Under the pieces are notes generated by a model, which had not been told where the DNA came from, ran no database searches, and saw only the letters and a list, made by a program, of their open reading frames with translations. A program made the position numbers and the translations under genes. Below, piece by piece: positions 17,181 through 26,707 of a stretch of 64,000 nucleotides of DNA. Each line of letters opens with the position of its first letter. Position 1 is the stretch's first letter. This DNA comes from Nitrosomonas sp. (GTDB lineage Bacteria > Pseudomonadota > Gammaproteobacteria > Burkholderiales > Nitrosomonadaceae): assembly GCA_016703745.1 (NCBI GenBank), contig JADJBK010000006.1, positions 2,170,001 to 2,234,000 of the forward strand, in the 5' to 3' direction.

Positions 17181-17555
17181 ATGAAATGGTTAACTGTTGC
17201 GATTGCTGTCATTAGTCTTTCTTGGATAGCTTTCGGAGTAGTGGCTCAATCCAGCCGACAACCTGAAGGACTGGTGCCCTTGCCAGAGTACACTGAACCG
17301 ATTGCCCAGGATGGAATGCCTGGTCCCGATTCGGGATTGGATCCATCACTGGAGCCAGAAGTTACCATCACTGAAGGAAAAGATGAAACCGTCGAAGAAT
17401 ATCGTGTCAATGGACAGCTTTATATGATCAAAATCACTCCAAAAATTGGTAAGCCTTATTTTCTGCTCAACCGGAACAGGGCAGGCGAATCCCCTCACCG
17501 TGGCAATATGGAATCCGGAGTCAGTGTGCCTATGTGGGAAATTTATCGCTTCTGA
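17181..17555 (+). CDS. DUF2782 exported protein
   Basis: A 124-aa protein with an N-terminal signal sequence (MKWLTVAIAVISLSWIAFGV) and a C-terminal DUF2782 domain containing EPEVTITEGKDETVEEYRVN, GQLYMIKITPKIGKPYFL and SGVSVPMWEIYRF. It is periplasmic or membrane anchored. The function is unknown; the gene is regularly found upstream of polA/thrB in betaproteobacteria. ATG 17181 was chosen, with GAGGAG 9 bases before it. Confidence 0.8.
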   Translation: MKWLTVAIAVISLSWIAFGVVAQSSRQPEGLVPLPEYTEPIAQDGMPGPDSGLDPSLEPEVTITEGKDETVEEYRVNGQLYMIKITPKIGKPYFLLNRNRAGESPHRGNMESGVSVPMWEIYRF

Positions 17556-17669
17556 TGCAGTTGTGTTGCCCTTAGTTTCTGGCGTTTTTGATAGAACTGC
17601 CTGGTCAGTTAGAAACTGCAACCAGCGCTAGTCGCCAGCTTAAAATCAATTTTTATAGATTTTTCATTC

Positions 17670-18620
17670 ATGTCTGTTTTTACGCCGGTTTCCAAAGTTC
17701 AATTGGAAGTTTTGTTACAAAATTACACACTCGGAAAACTGGTTGAATTGCAGGGAATTACCTCGGGTATCGAAAATACGAATTACTTCGTCACAACGTC
17801 ACAAGGAAAATATATTCTGACGTTGTTTGAAAAAATTGCTGCAACTGAGTTGCCGTATTATCTCAATCTGATGGCACATCTTTCCGGTGAGGGCATTCCC
17901 TGTCCAAGACCTGTCAAAATGCGCAATAACGAAATAATAAGGTTGTTGAATGGCAAACCTGCCAGCATCGTTACTTTTCTTCCCGGCAGGTCGGTCGTGG
18001 ATGTGACGGAAACACATTGCATGCAAATCGGAGAAATGTTGGCCAGAATGCATCTGGCGGGGTTATCTTATCCACCACAAAACCTGAATCCACGTGGTTC
18101 TCACTGGCGATGCGTTGCCGCTGAAGCAGTCTTGCCTTTTGTCAGTCCTGCAGATCAGAAACTGCTGATTGACGAGATTCATTTTCAGGAGCAACAACAA
18201 ACCGAAAGACTGCCTCAAGGGGTAATCCACGCGGATCTGTTTCGTGATAACGTTCTGTTTGGTGAAGGGGGTATCGGGGGCATAATCGATTTCTACTTTG
18301 CTTGCAATGATGCGCTCTTGTATGATCTTGCCATAACGACTAATGATTGGTGTTTTCGTGAAGGATATCTTTTCGATAAAGTATGTGCCAGAGCATTTAT
18401 TCTGGCTTATCACAGCGTGCGTCCCCTGAACGCTGATGAGCAGCTGGCCTGGTCAGGAATGTTGCGCGCAGGGGCGTTGCGCTTTTGGCTGTCACGACTT
18501 TATGATTTTCATCTGCCGCGTCCGGGTGAATTGACACACCAGAAAGATCCGGAACATTTCAAAAAAATTCTGATGTATCACATAGCCCATCCAGAAGAAT
18601 TGGTAATTCCCGGCCACTGA
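17670..18620 (+). CDS. thrB: Homoserine kinase (ChoK-like type)
   Basis: 316 aa, the ThrB type of the choline-kinase-like fold (TIGR00938) rather than the GHMP type. It phosphorylates homoserine in threonine synthesis. Motifs: the nucleotide loop GITSGIENTNYFV, the Brenner-type catalytic site VIHADLFRDNVLF, and GIIDFYFACND for metal binding. It starts MSVFTPVSKVQLEVLL. It lies downstream of the DUF2782 gene and may be co-transcribed with the BPSS1780-type membrane protein gene. Confidence 0.93.
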   Translation: MSVFTPVSKVQLEVLLQNYTLGKLVELQGITSGIENTNYFVTTSQGKYILTLFEKIAATELPYYLNLMAHLSGEGIPCPRPVKMRNNEIIRLLNGKPASIVTFLPGRSVVDVTETHCMQIGEMLARMHLAGLSYPPQNLNPRGSHWRCVAAEAVLPFVSPADQKLLIDEIHFQEQQQTERLPQGVIHADLFRDNVLFGEGGIGGIIDFYFACNDALLYDLAITTNDWCFREGYLFDKVCARAFILAYHSVRPLNADEQLAWSGMLRAGALRFWLSRLYDFHLPRPGELTHQKDPEHFKKILMYHIAHPEELVIPGH

Positions 18621-18752
18621 ACGCTAGCATAAAAGTCACTCCAGGCCATATGGCAACAAAATAGAACAACACTATCAATTTTTTTATTTGCATGCTGGTT
18701 ACGTGAATACTGGCAAATCGGTTTGCCACCAACTCAAGGAGAATCAAACTAA

Positions 18753-19535
18753 ATGGAAGCTCGACATGTCCGTACTATGCGGGGACTGCAATGGATCGTG
18801 AGCGGTCTTTATTTTTTTCGAGAGGCTCCCCTTAATCTGATATTGCTGTGCTTCACTTATCTGCTGATTGGCGCAACATTGGGACTGGTTCCGTTACTCG
18901 GTGGATTTGTTGGCACGCTGACATTACCCGTTTTTATCGCTGGGATTATGGTTGCATTGAGACAGCTGGATCTTAATAATAAATTGGAGCTCGAATATCT
19001 GTTTATTGGATTCAGGAAAAATACTGTTGCGCTGATTACCGTTGGAGGCATTTACCTGATTGGCGATGTTCTGATCATCGGTATTTTTATGTTGCTGGGT
19101 GGCGATGCACTAGTTGATATGTGGTTATATGGCAAGCGCTTTCAGGAAAATGAGCTGGCTGCCATTATGGATGACGCTTTGTCTGCCATTCTGTTTTCCT
19201 TGTTGCTGGCGATTCCATTGATGATGGCAGTCTGGTTTGCTCCCATGCTGGTTATGTTCGAAAAAATACCTCCTGTTCTTGCTATGCGCATTAGCTTTTT
19301 TGCGTGTCTGAAAAATCTTTTTGCTTTTCAGCTTTATTTTGTGGCGTTGATTATACTGGCTGTACTGGCAGCCATACCCTATGGACTGGGTTTTATTCTA
19401 TGGTTTCCTGTTGCATTTGCCTCTGTTTACATCAGCTACAAGGATATTTTTCATTATGAAGACGAAGTCGTATCTACACCTGAATCGGGGTCTGCTACCC
19501 CGCCTGCGCAAAATGATGGTAATGAAAACAGCTGA
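18753..19535 (+). CDS. BPSS1780-family membrane protein
   Basis: A 260-aa inner membrane protein with about five or six hydrophobic segments (LNLILLCFTYLLIGATLGL, ALITVGGIYLIGDVLIIGIF, ILFSLLLAIPLMMAVWFAP, FVALIILAVLAAIPYGLGF). It has a charged, Pro-rich cytoplasmic tail. The N-terminus MEARHVRTMRGLQWIVSGLY fits the BPSS1780 family, which usually neighbours thrB/polA in betaproteobacteria. No function is known. CAAGGAGAATC precedes the ATG. Confidence 0.8.
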   Translation: MEARHVRTMRGLQWIVSGLYFFREAPLNLILLCFTYLLIGATLGLVPLLGGFVGTLTLPVFIAGIMVALRQLDLNNKLELEYLFIGFRKNTVALITVGGIYLIGDVLIIGIFMLLGGDALVDMWLYGKRFQENELAAIMDDALSAILFSLLLAIPLMMAVWFAPMLVMFEKIPPVLAMRISFFACLKNLFAFQLYFVALIILAVLAAIPYGLGFILWFPVAFASVYISYKDIFHYEDEVVSTPESGSATPPAQNDGNENS

Positions 19536-19668
19536 GGCGGAGCAAACATTTCCGATTATGAAGGGAAGTTCTGCCGCCCTTCATCAAGCTGTTATATACT
19601 CGCCTGAAATTTGTAATCGTAATATTTTTTGTATTTCATCACTTCACCATATGGCTTATTGATCATTT

Positions 19669-19965
19669 GTGGGCGCACTGATTTTTTATACTTTTGTTTT
19701 TTTTATTGGTTTTTTTTTCGCGCATGGATTTACCCTTTTAACCAAGCGTGATTTTTTGAACCGCCGCTGGACAGGATTGGTGTGTGTGCTGATGATGGCC
19801 GCCTTGCATGGATATAAAATATTGAACACCGAGCCGCCCAACGGTCATGCAGATGAGATCATGCAGGCATTGGGTTATTACGTTATCTTGCCGGTCAGCG
19901 TCATTGTGGTTGCATTGCTGTATTTGCGGTGGCGAGATCAGGATGACCGCAGTAATAGTCACTAG
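19669..19965 (+). CDS. Small membrane protein, unknown
   Basis: A 98-aa protein with a hydrophobic N-terminal helix (LIFYTFVFFIGFFFAHGFTL), a second segment (WTGLVCVLMMAALHGY) and a third (LGYYVILPVSVIVVALLYL), then a charged end. The only suitable start is GTG 19669, without a good Shine-Dalgarno. It is in the same orientation as, and just before, hisC. The family was not recognised; the hydrophobic pattern suggests a real gene. Confidence 0.55.
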   Translation: MGALIFYTFVFFIGFFFAHGFTLLTKRDFLNRRWTGLVCVLMMAALHGYKILNTEPPNGHADEIMQALGYYVILPVSVIVVALLYLRWRDQDDRSNSH

Positions 19966-20006
19966 AATCAGATTGCACCAATATTCACAGCCCATTTGCA
20001 ACCTTC

Positions 20007-21083
20007 ATGTCTTCATTAGTTAATAAAATCATTCGCCCGGAAATTCTGGCGCTTTCTGCATATCACGTGCCTCCGGCCAAGGGCCTGATCAAGCTGGATG
20101 CGATGGAAAATCCCTATCCGCTACCACCATTTCTGCGTGAAGAAATATCCCAGATTGTCGCTAATGCCGAAATCAACCGTTATCCCGATCCACATGCCGC
20201 TCACCTGAAGCAAACCCTGCGTGTGGCGTTGTCGATTCCTGACGGCATGGATATACTGCTTGGCAACGGCTCGGACGAGATTATCCAGATTATTGCGCTG
20301 GCAACTGCCCGCCCTGGAGCCAAACTGCTGACAGTCGAACCTGGTTTCGCCATGTTTCGCATGATTGCTGCTTTTGCCAACATGCCGTACCTTGGCATTC
20401 CACTATTGCCGGATTTTTCGCTGGATGTCGATCGCATGCTGGATGCTATCTCCCAACATCAACCAGCGGTCATTTTCCTGGCTTATCCCAACAATCCCAG
20501 CGGCAATCTGTTTGATGTCGAGGCGCTGTGCCGAATTACCGAGGCTTCTTCGGCGTTGGTGGTTATTGATGAAGCCTATCATCCCTTTGCGGATAAAACT
20601 TTTCTTGATAAATTGCCTGACTACCCGAATCTGCTGGTGATGCGAACGCTTTCTAAATTGGGGTTGGCTGGTTTGCGGCTGGGGTTGTTGATTGGCAGGC
20701 CGGAATGGCTAATGCATTTTGAAAAAATTCGCTTACCCTATAATATTGGGGTTGTCACGCAGTTGATCGCTGCAAAAGTTATGCGGCATTTTGAAGTGCT
20801 GCGGCAACAAGCCTGTGAAATCAAGCAAAATCGCGCGATACTGATGTCAAAGCTTGCTGCGCTCGACGGTGTTGAAGTCTTTCGGTCGGATGCAAATTTC
20901 ATTTTATTTCGGGTAAATCATGCCAGCAAAATTTTTCAGGCACTCATTCAGCAGGGGATTCTAATAAAGAATCTTGACAATACTCATCCCTTGTTAAAGA
21001 ATTGTCTTCGTGTCACTATTGGCACAGTGGATGAAAATACTCAGTTTCTTACAACAATCAGCAGTTTAATAAATTCAGACTGA
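20007..21083 (+). CDS. hisC: Histidinol-phosphate aminotransferase
   Basis: A 358-aa PLP enzyme of fold type I that converts imidazole acetol-phosphate to histidinol-phosphate. It has GNGSDEIIQII, YPNNPSGN, VVIDEAYHPF, and the PLP lysine in RTLSKLGLAGLRLG (Lys near 217). It opens the run hisC-hisB-hisH-hisA-hisF-hisI-hisE; hisG and hisD are not in the window. Confidence 0.96.
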   Translation: MSSLVNKIIRPEILALSAYHVPPAKGLIKLDAMENPYPLPPFLREEISQIVANAEINRYPDPHAAHLKQTLRVALSIPDGMDILLGNGSDEIIQIIALATARPGAKLLTVEPGFAMFRMIAAFANMPYLGIPLLPDFSLDVDRMLDAISQHQPAVIFLAYPNNPSGNLFDVEALCRITEASSALVVIDEAYHPFADKTFLDKLPDYPNLLVMRTLSKLGLAGLRLGLLIGRPEWLMHFEKIRLPYNIGVVTQLIAAKVMRHFEVLRQQACEIKQNRAILMSKLAALDGVEVFRSDANFILFRVNHASKIFQALIQQGILIKNLDNTHPLLKNCLRVTIGTVDENTQFLTTISSLINSD

Positions 21084-21125
21084 TTTGCTAACCAAGTACC
21101 TACTCGCCTTGGTGTGAATAATCTC

Positions 21126-21713
21126 ATGCGTACAGCACACGTAACACGTAACACGCAGGAAACTCAGATCGTAGTTGCCATCAATCTGGACGGTCAGGGG
21201 AAGGCCAGGCTGGACAGTGGCATCCCCTTTCTCGATCACATGCTCGATCAGATCGTTCGCCATGGCCTGGTGGATCTAAGCGTGGCCGCTCAGGGAGATC
21301 TGCATATTGATGCGCATCATACGGTCGAAGATATCGGCATCACCATTGGGCAGGCATTGTTCCAGGCTATTGGTGACAAGAAAGGAATCATGCGCTATGG
21401 GCATGCCTATGTGCCGCTGGATGAGGCGCTATCCAGAGTGGTCATTGACCTATCAGGGCGACCGGGCTTAGAGTTTAACGCGACTTTCTCACGCGCCATG
21501 ATCGGGTCATTTGATGTGGATTTAATCCATGAATTTTTTCAGGGTCTGGTCAATCACGCGATGATAACGCTGCATATCGACAATCTGGCTGGAAGTAATG
21601 CGCATCATCAGGCTGAGACGATTTTCAAAGCATTTGGTCGTGCCTTGCGAATGGCCATTGCTACTGATTCGCGTTGCACTGACAGCGTACCATCCACCAA
21701 GGGATCACTGTAA
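21126..21713 (+). CDS. hisB: Imidazoleglycerol-phosphate dehydratase
   Basis: 195 aa, the monofunctional HisB without the phosphatase domain. It has the manganese-binding signatures LDHMLDQIVRHG, DAHHTVEDIGI and NAHHQAETIFKAFGRAL. The start MRTAHVTRNTQETQI at ATG 21126 fits homologues better than the in-frame GTG 12 bases upstream. It lies 42 bp after hisC and 19 bp before hisH. Confidence 0.95.
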   Translation: MRTAHVTRNTQETQIVVAINLDGQGKARLDSGIPFLDHMLDQIVRHGLVDLSVAAQGDLHIDAHHTVEDIGITIGQALFQAIGDKKGIMRYGHAYVPLDEALSRVVIDLSGRPGLEFNATFSRAMIGSFDVDLIHEFFQGLVNHAMITLHIDNLAGSNAHHQAETIFKAFGRALRMAIATDSRCTDSVPSTKGSL

Positions 21714-21732
21714 AAACGGATTTTTGGTTAGT

Positions 21733-22368
21733 ATGAGTACAATCGCAATTGTAGATTATGGTATGGGAAACTTGCGGTCGGTTTCCAAAGCGGTCGAGCA
21801 TGTCAGTTCAGGCGAAAATGTTGTTGTGACGAGTGATCCTGCAATCATACGGGCGGCATCGCGTGTGATCGTTCCCGGGCAGGGTGCGATGCCGCAATGC
21901 ATGCGGGCATTATCGGATCACAAATTACGCGAAGTGGTGCTTGATGCTGCGGAGAACAAGCCTTTTCTCGGCATCTGTCTTGGGTTGCAAATGCTTTTTG
22001 AGTATAGTGAAGAAGGAAACAGCGAGGCACTGGGCATCTTTTCTGGCTATGTCAAAAAATTCATATCCCAGCCCGTAAATGCTGATGATCAAAAACTTAA
22101 AATACCTCATATGGGCTGGAATCAGGTTCGGCATAATATTGCGCATCCTTTATGGGAAAATATTCCAGAGGGTGCCCGGTTCTATTTTGTACATAGCTAT
22201 TACGTGGTTGTCAAAGCGCCCGATATCATTGCGGCCAATACTAATTATCCGACACCCTTTACCAGCGCAGTTGCTAAAAATAATATCTTTGCCGTGCAGT
22301 TTCACCCAGAAAAGAGCCAGTTGGCTGGACTGCGGTTATTAAGCAATTTTTTGAAATGGATGCCGTAG
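21733..22368 (+). CDS. hisH: Imidazole glycerol phosphate synthase, glutaminase subunit
   Basis: A 211-aa class I glutamine amidotransferase. It has the nucleophile motif FLGICLGLQMLF (Cys) and the His-Glu pair VQFHPEKSQ; it begins MSTIAIVDYGMGNLRSV. It supplies ammonia through HisF to form IGP and AICAR. The ATG at 21733 was chosen because the longer frame runs back through hisB. Confidence 0.96.
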   Translation: MSTIAIVDYGMGNLRSVSKAVEHVSSGENVVVTSDPAIIRAASRVIVPGQGAMPQCMRALSDHKLREVVLDAAENKPFLGICLGLQMLFEYSEEGNSEALGIFSGYVKKFISQPVNADDQKLKIPHMGWNQVRHNIAHPLWENIPEGARFYFVHSYYVVVKAPDIIAANTNYPTPFTSAVAKNNIFAVQFHPEKSQLAGLRLLSNFLKWMP

Positions 22369-22451
22369 TTGTTGTTACCCTTGCTCGTTCCTGATCTCTT
22401 TATCTCCAATCGCTTTCTTTATCCAAAAAAATTAACTAATCAGACATCGCT

Positions 22452-23219
22452 ATGCTAATTATTCCTGCTATAGATCTGAAGGATGGAAACTGTGTTCGCC
22501 TGAAACAGGGCATGATGGAAGATGCCACTATTTTTTCCGAGGATCCCGCGATCATTGCCCGGCAATGGCTTGACCAAGGTGCGCGGCAATTGCATTTGGT
22601 TGATTTGAATGGTGCCTTTGCTGGCAAGCCTAAAAATAGCGGAGCCATTCGCCTGATAGTAGAAGCCGTAGGTGGGAAGATACCAATTCAGTTAGGTGGG
22701 GGTATTCGGGATTTGGATACGATCGAACACTATCTTGATAATGGTATCAGTTACGTTATTATTGGTACCGCCGCCGTCAAAATACCGGGTTTTCTGCACG
22801 ATGCCTGTTATGCCTTTCCTGGACAGATTATGGTTGGGCTGGATGCCAGAGATGGCAAGGTCGCAGTCGATGGCTGGTCCAAAGTGACGGGACATGATGT
22901 GGTCGATCTCGCTAAAAAATTTCAGGACTATGGCGTGGAAGCTATCATTCATACTGACATTGGCCGGGATGGCATGATGAATGGTATGAACGTCCAAGCT
23001 ACCGTTGCATTGGCCGATACACTGACTATTCCGGTCATAGCCAGTGGCGGCATTACAAATTTAGAGGATATCAAAAAACTGTGCGAAGTCGAGTCGCGTG
23101 GGATTATGGGCGCCATAACTGGTCGTGCTATTTATCAGGGATCACTGGATTTCGGTGAGGCGCAAGCGTTGGCTGATGAATTGAGTTTGCTAAATAGCAA
23201 AATCACTTCTCCAGCATGA
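22452..23219 (+). CDS. hisA: ProFAR isomerase
   Basis: A 255-aa beta/alpha barrel. It has MLIIPAIDLKDGNCVRLKQG at the N-terminus with the catalytic Asp, IQLGGGIRD, and the second half VIASGGITNLEDI phosphate-binding loop. It performs the Amadori rearrangement between HisI and HisF. It lies between hisH and hisF in the operon. Confidence 0.96.
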   Translation: MLIIPAIDLKDGNCVRLKQGMMEDATIFSEDPAIIARQWLDQGARQLHLVDLNGAFAGKPKNSGAIRLIVEAVGGKIPIQLGGGIRDLDTIEHYLDNGISYVIIGTAAVKIPGFLHDACYAFPGQIMVGLDARDGKVAVDGWSKVTGHDVVDLAKKFQDYGVEAIIHTDIGRDGMMNGMNVQATVALADTLTIPVIASGGITNLEDIKKLCEVESRGIMGAITGRAIYQGSLDFGEAQALADELSLLNSKITSPA

Positions 23220-23241
23220 TCAATTTCCTGCACTTTCTGTC

Positions 23242-24018
23242 ATGGGGTTAGCCAAACGCATCATTCCTTGCCTGGATGTCAGTAATGGACGCGTGGTAAA
23301 AGGGGTAAATTTTGTTTCGCTCAAGGATGCTGGCGATCCGGTTGAGATTGCCAGACGCTATGATGAACAGGGAGCGGATGAACTGGTTTTTCTTGATATT
23401 ACTGCCAGTTCGGATGGGCGGGATCTGATACTGCATATCATAGAGGAAGTTGCATCCCAGGTTTTTATTCCGCTGACAGTCGGTGGTGGGGTGCGTAAGG
23501 TGGAAGATGTCCGCCGACTCCTGAATGCCGGTGCTGACAAAGTCAGTATCAACACTTCTGCCGTTCTGAATCCGTTGCTGGTGGCAGAATCAGCTGAATA
23601 TTATGGCTCTCAATGTATCGTAATCGCGATTGATGCCAGGCAAGGAAGCAATTTAATTGACGGCTCAAAAAGCTGGGAAGTTTTTACGCACGGTGGTCGC
23701 AAACCAACTGGTATTGATGCCATTGATTGGGCGAAAAAGATGCAGTCGCTGGGTGCGGGGGAGATCCTGCTTACCAGTATGGATCGAGATGGAACGTGTT
23801 CTGGGTTTGATCTTGACTTGACCCGTGCCATATCAGATGCCATAGATCTGCCCATTATTGCCAGCGGTGGCGTGGGCAACCTCGATCATCTGGTCGATGG
23901 TATTCTGCAAGGGCGAGCGGATGCCGTGCTGGCGGCCAGTATTTTTCATTATGGTCAATACACGATTACACAAGCCAAACAGTATCTTTCTACTCATGGC
24001 GTAGAAATACGCCTGTGA
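23242..24018 (+). CDS. hisF: Imidazole glycerol phosphate synthase, cyclase subunit
   Basis: A 258-aa beta/alpha barrel paired with HisH. It has LAKRIIPCLDVSNGRVVKG (catalytic Asp), TVGGGVRKVEDV, LLTSMDRDGTCSGFD (second catalytic Asp) and IASGGVGNLDHL. It closes the imidazole ring of IGP. The start MGLAKRIIP is as in homologues. Confidence 0.97.
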   Translation: MGLAKRIIPCLDVSNGRVVKGVNFVSLKDAGDPVEIARRYDEQGADELVFLDITASSDGRDLILHIIEEVASQVFIPLTVGGGVRKVEDVRRLLNAGADKVSINTSAVLNPLLVAESAEYYGSQCIVIAIDARQGSNLIDGSKSWEVFTHGGRKPTGIDAIDWAKKMQSLGAGEILLTSMDRDGTCSGFDLDLTRAISDAIDLPIIASGGVGNLDHLVDGILQGRADAVLAASIFHYGQYTITQAKQYLSTHGVEIRL

Positions 24019-24070
24019 TATTAGGGTAAACTGAGGCAGGTAGTATTTACAGGATATCGTGAGAGTATTT

Positions 24071-24460
24071 ATGCCCAATAATTGGCTCGACAAGATCAAC
24101 TGGTCAGCGGATGGATTGATTCCGGTGATCGTCCAGGAAGAAGGTAGCGGCAAGGTATTGATGTTTGCCTGGATGAATCGTGAAGCGCTCACATTGACTG
24201 TTGCTCAAGGCGAGGCAGTTTACTGGTCGCGTTCCAGAAAGAAGCTGTGGCATAAAGGTGAGGAATCTGGCCATAAACAAAAAATCAAGGCAATTTATCT
24301 TGATTGCGATGAAGACGTATTGCTGCTTTCCGTGGTGCAATCCGGTGGTATTGCTTGTCACACTGGACGGGAAAGCTGTTTTTTTAATAAACTGGAAGCA
24401 AACGAGTGGATCGAGGCAGCTCCTGTTATCAAGGATCCTTCACTGATCTATACCAAATGA
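24071..24460 (+). CDS. hisI: Phosphoribosyl-AMP cyclohydrolase
   Basis: A 129-aa monofunctional zinc/magnesium enzyme opening the purine ring of PR-AMP. Signatures: VLMFAWMNREALTLT, YWSRSRKKLWHKGEESGH, and the cysteine/histidine zinc residues in CDEDVLL and GIACHTGRESCFF. ATG 24071 gives the usual MPNNWLDKINW start. Its TGA overlaps the hisE ATG (ATGA). Confidence 0.95.
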   Translation: MPNNWLDKINWSADGLIPVIVQEEGSGKVLMFAWMNREALTLTVAQGEAVYWSRSRKKLWHKGEESGHKQKIKAIYLDCDEDVLLLSVVQSGGIACHTGRESCFFNKLEANEWIEAAPVIKDPSLIYTK

Positions 24461-24786
24461 CATCATCCACAATCCTCCAGCGACTTTCACAAACCATAGA
24501 AACACGCAGGCATGCTGACCCTGCCAGCTCTTATGTCGCAAAACTGTTGACAAGTGGTCAGGACAAGATTTTAAAAAAAATTGCGGAGGAGGCGGCTGAA
24601 ACGATTATGGCGTCCAAGGACGGTGATGCCGAGCAGATCATTTATGAAACAGCCGATTTATGGTTTCATTGTCTGGTGATGCTTGCGCATCATGACATTT
24701 CACCTGATGCTGTTTTGCAGGAACTGGCACGCAGGGAAGGGATGTCCGGTATTGATGAGAAACAGTCACGATTGACTAACCAGTAA
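24457..24786 (+). CDS. hisE: Phosphoribosyl-ATP pyrophosphohydrolase
   Basis: A 109-aa all-alpha MazG-like enzyme. KILKKIAEEAAETIMASKDGD carries the metal-binding glutamates, followed by IIYETADLWFHCLVML. It hydrolyses PR-ATP to PR-AMP just before HisI. The ATG overlaps the hisI stop by 4 bases, so translation is coupled. Confidence 0.95.
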   Translation: MTSSTILQRLSQTIETRRHADPASSYVAKLLTSGQDKILKKIAEEAAETIMASKDGDAEQIIYETADLWFHCLVMLAHHDISPDAVLQELARREGMSGIDEKQSRLTNQ

Positions 24787-24814
24787 ACTAGACCAGGTTA
24801 AAGATCAGGAAATT

Positions 24815-25165
24815 ATGGAAGATTGTATTTTCTGCAAAATAGTACGGAAAGAACTTTCCGCCAGCATTATTCATGAGGATGAAGATACGCTGGCTTTTCT
24901 GGATATTCATCCCGTTGCCCCCATACATTTTTTGCTGATTCCAAAACTGCATATTGGTGCTTTAAGTAACATTGATGCCAGTCACCAGCAGTTGATGGGC
25001 AAAATGATGTGCCTGGTCCCAAACCTGGCAACCGCCCAGGGATGCAAGGACGGGTTCCGCACAATTATCAATACGGGTTATATCGGAGGACAGGAGGTTG
25101 CGCATCTTCACATCCATGTCATTTCTGGAAATAATCGTCTGCCAGCTATGATCAAAAATGATTGA
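24815..25165 (+). CDS. hinT: HIT-family purine nucleoside phosphoramidase
   Basis: 116 aa with the histidine triad HLHIHV near the C-terminus, an N-terminal CIFCKIVRKEL and the DIHPVAPIHFLLIPK core, all typical of HinT. It hydrolyses AMP-lysine or other phosphoramidates. Its place between hisE and tatA is a conserved betaproteobacterial arrangement. The ATG at 24815 is 28 bp after hisE. Confidence 0.9.
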   Translation: MEDCIFCKIVRKELSASIIHEDEDTLAFLDIHPVAPIHFLLIPKLHIGALSNIDASHQQLMGKMMCLVPNLATAQGCKDGFRTIINTGYIGGQEVAHLHIHVISGNNRLPAMIKND

Positions 25166-25187
25166 ATCATTTTCACGGGAGTAAATA

Positions 25188-25418
25188 ATGGGAGCATTCA
25201 GTATCTGGCATTGGCTGGTCGTTCTGGCAATTGTAGTATTGGTATTCGGGACTAAAAAGCTGCGTAATCTGGGTAGTGATCTGGGTGGAGCGGTTAAAGG
25301 GTTCAAGGAAGGTATGAAAAGCGCTAATGACGATACAACTTCTCCACCGCCCTCACAGCAAATAGATAATCAGCCCGTTGAGCATGAAATCAAGGAAAAA
25401 GATCAGACCAGAGTCTGA
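25188..25418 (+). CDS. tatA: Sec-independent translocase subunit TatA
   Basis: A 76-aa protein with one N-terminal membrane helix (FSIWHWLVVLAIVVLVFGTK), the hinge FGTKKLRNLGSDLGGAVKGF and an amphipathic, then acidic tail. It forms the translocation pore for folded twin-arginine proteins. GGGAG stands before the ATG. It is the first gene of tatABC. Confidence 0.95.
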   Translation: MGAFSIWHWLVVLAIVVLVFGTKKLRNLGSDLGGAVKGFKEGMKSANDDTTSPPPSQQIDNQPVEHEIKEKDQTRV

Positions 25419-25452
25419 CAAGCTGCGCACAGAATATTCTCTGGGTTAACTG

Positions 25453-25872
25453 ATGTTTGATATCAGCTTTGCTGAATTGATGATTATTATGATCGTTGGT
25501 CTGATCGTTCTGGGTCCGGAGCGATTACCAATTGTTGCGCGCACCATCGGCCACTTGCTGGGGCGTGCGCAGCGTTACGTGGATAGCATCAAGCGCGATC
25601 TTCGTGCCGAAATAGAGCTGGATAATCTCAGAAAACTGCAGGATGCCGTGCACGACAATATCAGCACATTTGAGAATTCGTTAACCAAAGAAATATCTGA
25701 AATCCGGAAATCTGCCGATATTTCCCCGGATACAGCAAGCAAAAGCACCGTAGACACCAACGTAGAGCAGGAAACAACCCGCATTGCAACACCTGACCCC
25801 GCTGCTTCCCAACCAGAACCCCTTATGGCAAATTCCGACACCACTTCAGCCAGTCGCGCCACCAAAAAATAA
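25453..25872 (+). CDS. tatB: Sec-independent translocase subunit TatB
   Basis: 139 aa. It begins MFDISFAELMIIMIVGLIVL followed by the conserved GPERLP hinge, then a long amphipathic helix (VARTIGHLLGRAQRYVDSIK) and a low-complexity Thr/Ser/Pro-rich tail. With TatC it forms the receptor for twin-arginine signal peptides. It lies 34 bp after tatA. Confidence 0.95.
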   Translation: MFDISFAELMIIMIVGLIVLGPERLPIVARTIGHLLGRAQRYVDSIKRDLRAEIELDNLRKLQDAVHDNISTFENSLTKEISEIRKSADISPDTASKSTVDTNVEQETTRIATPDPAASQPEPLMANSDTTSASRATKK

Positions 25873-25936
25873 TCGATACGATACGTAAAAGCATCTGGCG
25901 TATTATTTCATGATAAATTTCAGTGAATAACAATCC

Positions 25937-26707
25937 ATGGATGATGGAAATACCTTTATTGCGCATCTGATAGAGTTGCGCACCCGATTGATCCGGATTT
26001 TTCTGGTTTTGTTGGCAGCGTTTCTGCCATGTGGCGTTTTTGCGCGGGAGTTGTATAGCATATTGGCGCATCCCTTGCTGGAGAAGCTGCCTCAAGGCGG
26101 ACAAATGATTGCAACTGCGGTTGCCACGCCCTTTTTCATTCCAATGAAGGTTGCGTTGATGACAGCGTTCCTGCTTACTCTGCCTCACACAATGTATCAA
26201 GTCTGGGCATTTGTTGCCCCTGGACTTTACGCTCATGAAAAACGTTTGTTTCTGCCACTGGTTATCACCAGCAGCATCTTGTTTTTTCTGGGAATGTCTT
26301 TTGCCTATTTTGCGGTATTGCCATTGGTATTTGAATTTATCATTTATTTTGCGCCGGAAGGTGTTGCGGTAATGACGGATATCGGGGAATATCTCAGTTT
26401 CGTATTATCGATGTTCCTGGCTTTTGGTATTACTTTTGAAGTGCCTGTATTCGTTCTGGTTCTGGTTAGAGCGGGCATTGTTCCAATCGAAAAGATGAAG
26501 GCAATCCGTCACTATGTGCTGGTAGGTGCATTTGTTATTGCTGCAATCGTTACCCCGCCAGATGTGATTTCGCAATTTTTGCTGGCTGTGCCACTGTATT
26601 TACTTTATGAACTGGGAATTATACTAGCTGCTTTGACAGCCAGGCAGCCAGCCAAGGCAACAACTCCAATAAATCCGGACAGCCAGAAAAAAGATGAAAG
26701 TGGTTAG
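25937..26707 (+). CDS. tatC: Sec-independent translocase subunit TatC
   Basis: A 256-aa membrane protein with six helices. It begins MDDGNTFIAHLIELRTRLIR and has FVAPGLYAHEKRLFLPLV and RHYVLVGAFVIAAIVTPPD, the conserved TatC segments including the FxxPGL..HE loop. It is the core receptor of the Tat system. Its stop overlaps the end of the convergent TrmH-family gene by 4 bases. Confidence 0.96.
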   Translation: MDDGNTFIAHLIELRTRLIRIFLVLLAAFLPCGVFARELYSILAHPLLEKLPQGGQMIATAVATPFFIPMKVALMTAFLLTLPHTMYQVWAFVAPGLYAHEKRLFLPLVITSSILFFLGMSFAYFAVLPLVFEFIIYFAPEGVAVMTDIGEYLSFVLSMFLAFGITFEVPVFVLVLVRAGIVPIEKMKAIRHYVLVGAFVIAAIVTPPDVISQFLLAVPLYLLYELGIILAALTARQPAKATTPINPDSQKKDESG